The notes under the pieces: model-generated
The model's database searches: none
What the model saw: only the letters and a program-made list of their open reading frames with translations
Told to the model about the DNA's origin: nothing
Translations under genes and position numbers: made by a program
NCBI GenBank assembly: GCA_021787175.1
Contig: JAJYMF010000042.1
Location: forward strand, 1 to 5,857
Source of the DNA: Pseudomonadota bacterium
GTDB taxonomy: Bacteria > Pseudomonadota > Gammaproteobacteria > Xanthomonadales > Rhodanobacteraceae
Direction: 5' to 3'
Length of the DNA stretch: 5,857 bases
Shown: piece after piece, positions 5,741 to 5,857 of the stretch
How positions within the stretch are numbered: the stretch's first letter is position 1
Layout of the letters: every line of letters begins with the position of its first letter

Positions 5741-5857
5741 CGCCCAGGCGGCGCAAGCGCAGCGACACGCCGAGCGCGGCACCGAGCAGGATCATCAGCG
5801 GCGTGCGCATGTAGCCGTTGCTCCACAGCAGAAAATCGAAGGCGTTGACGATCAGCA
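5706..5857 (-). CDS. C-terminal end of a membrane protein, possibly of the O-antigen ligase/polymerase family (partial)
   Basis: On the minus strand an open frame enters from the right edge and ends at TGA (5706-5708), giving 49 residues. It begins with LIVNAFDFLLWSNGYMRTPL, continues with a hydrophobic segment (MILLGAALGVSL), a basic LRLRR and a short Ala/Thr/Gly tail. The pattern is a final membrane helix with a basic cytoplasmic end. In an LPS-related neighbourhood it could be an O-antigen ligase or polymerase (WaaL/Wzy type), but too little is visible to be sure. Its last 35 bp overlap the end of the convergent GT2 gene. The hydrophobic character of this frame, against a stop or a low-complexity Arg/Ala-rich read in the other two minus frames, favours it as real. 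Confidence 0.55.
   Translation of the reverse strand, partial: LIVNAFDFLLWSNGYMRTPLMILLGAALGVSLRLRRLGVSGAAATTTGG

Overview
The window comes from the chromosome of a GC-rich gammaproteobacterium, most likely of the order Xanthomonadales (Lysobacterales). The main evidence is the RpoD N-terminus: its stretch DPEQIEDIIGMINGMGIEVH (residues 40-59) and its acidic non-conserved region read like xanthomonad sigma-70, as far as I remember that sequence. The order is an inference from remembered sequences, not from a search. Almost every base is coding. I see no RNA gene, insertion sequence, CRISPR array or prophage.

Layout from left to right. The first 418 codons of rpoD (minus strand) run off the left edge. 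Upstream of it on the same strand is dtd, a D-aminoacyl-tRNA deacylase. A 145-bp divergent intergenic region follows, then a plus-strand LpxL/HtrB-type lipid A acyltransferase. Its stop codon lies back to back with the stop of a small minus-strand TPR protein. That protein sits 12 nt downstream of a minus-strand ArnT-like (GT-C/GT39-GT83 type) membrane glycosyltransferase, and the two look like one operon. A 97-bp divergent intergenic region separates this operon from a plus-strand WaaE/KdtX-like GT2 glycosyltransferase. The 3' end of the GT2 gene overlaps the last codons of another minus-strand gene, which encodes the C-terminus of a membrane protein and is cut by the right edge.

Functionally, there is a housekeeping part (major sigma factor and tRNA proofreading) and an envelope part. 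The envelope part has lipid A acylation, a polyprenyl-linked sugar transferase and a probable LPS-core glucosyltransferase. These could act on the same glycolipid, but they are in separate transcription units, so a shared pathway is inferred from function and proximity only.

No clearly new system is visible. The points most worth checking are: (i) the ArnT-like protein has Phe-Ser where GT-C relatives carry their catalytic Asp-Glu; (ii) candidate -10 elements of the form TAnACT occur upstream of rpoD, lpxL, the ArnT-like gene and the GT2 gene; (iii) the gene ends are very tightly packed.
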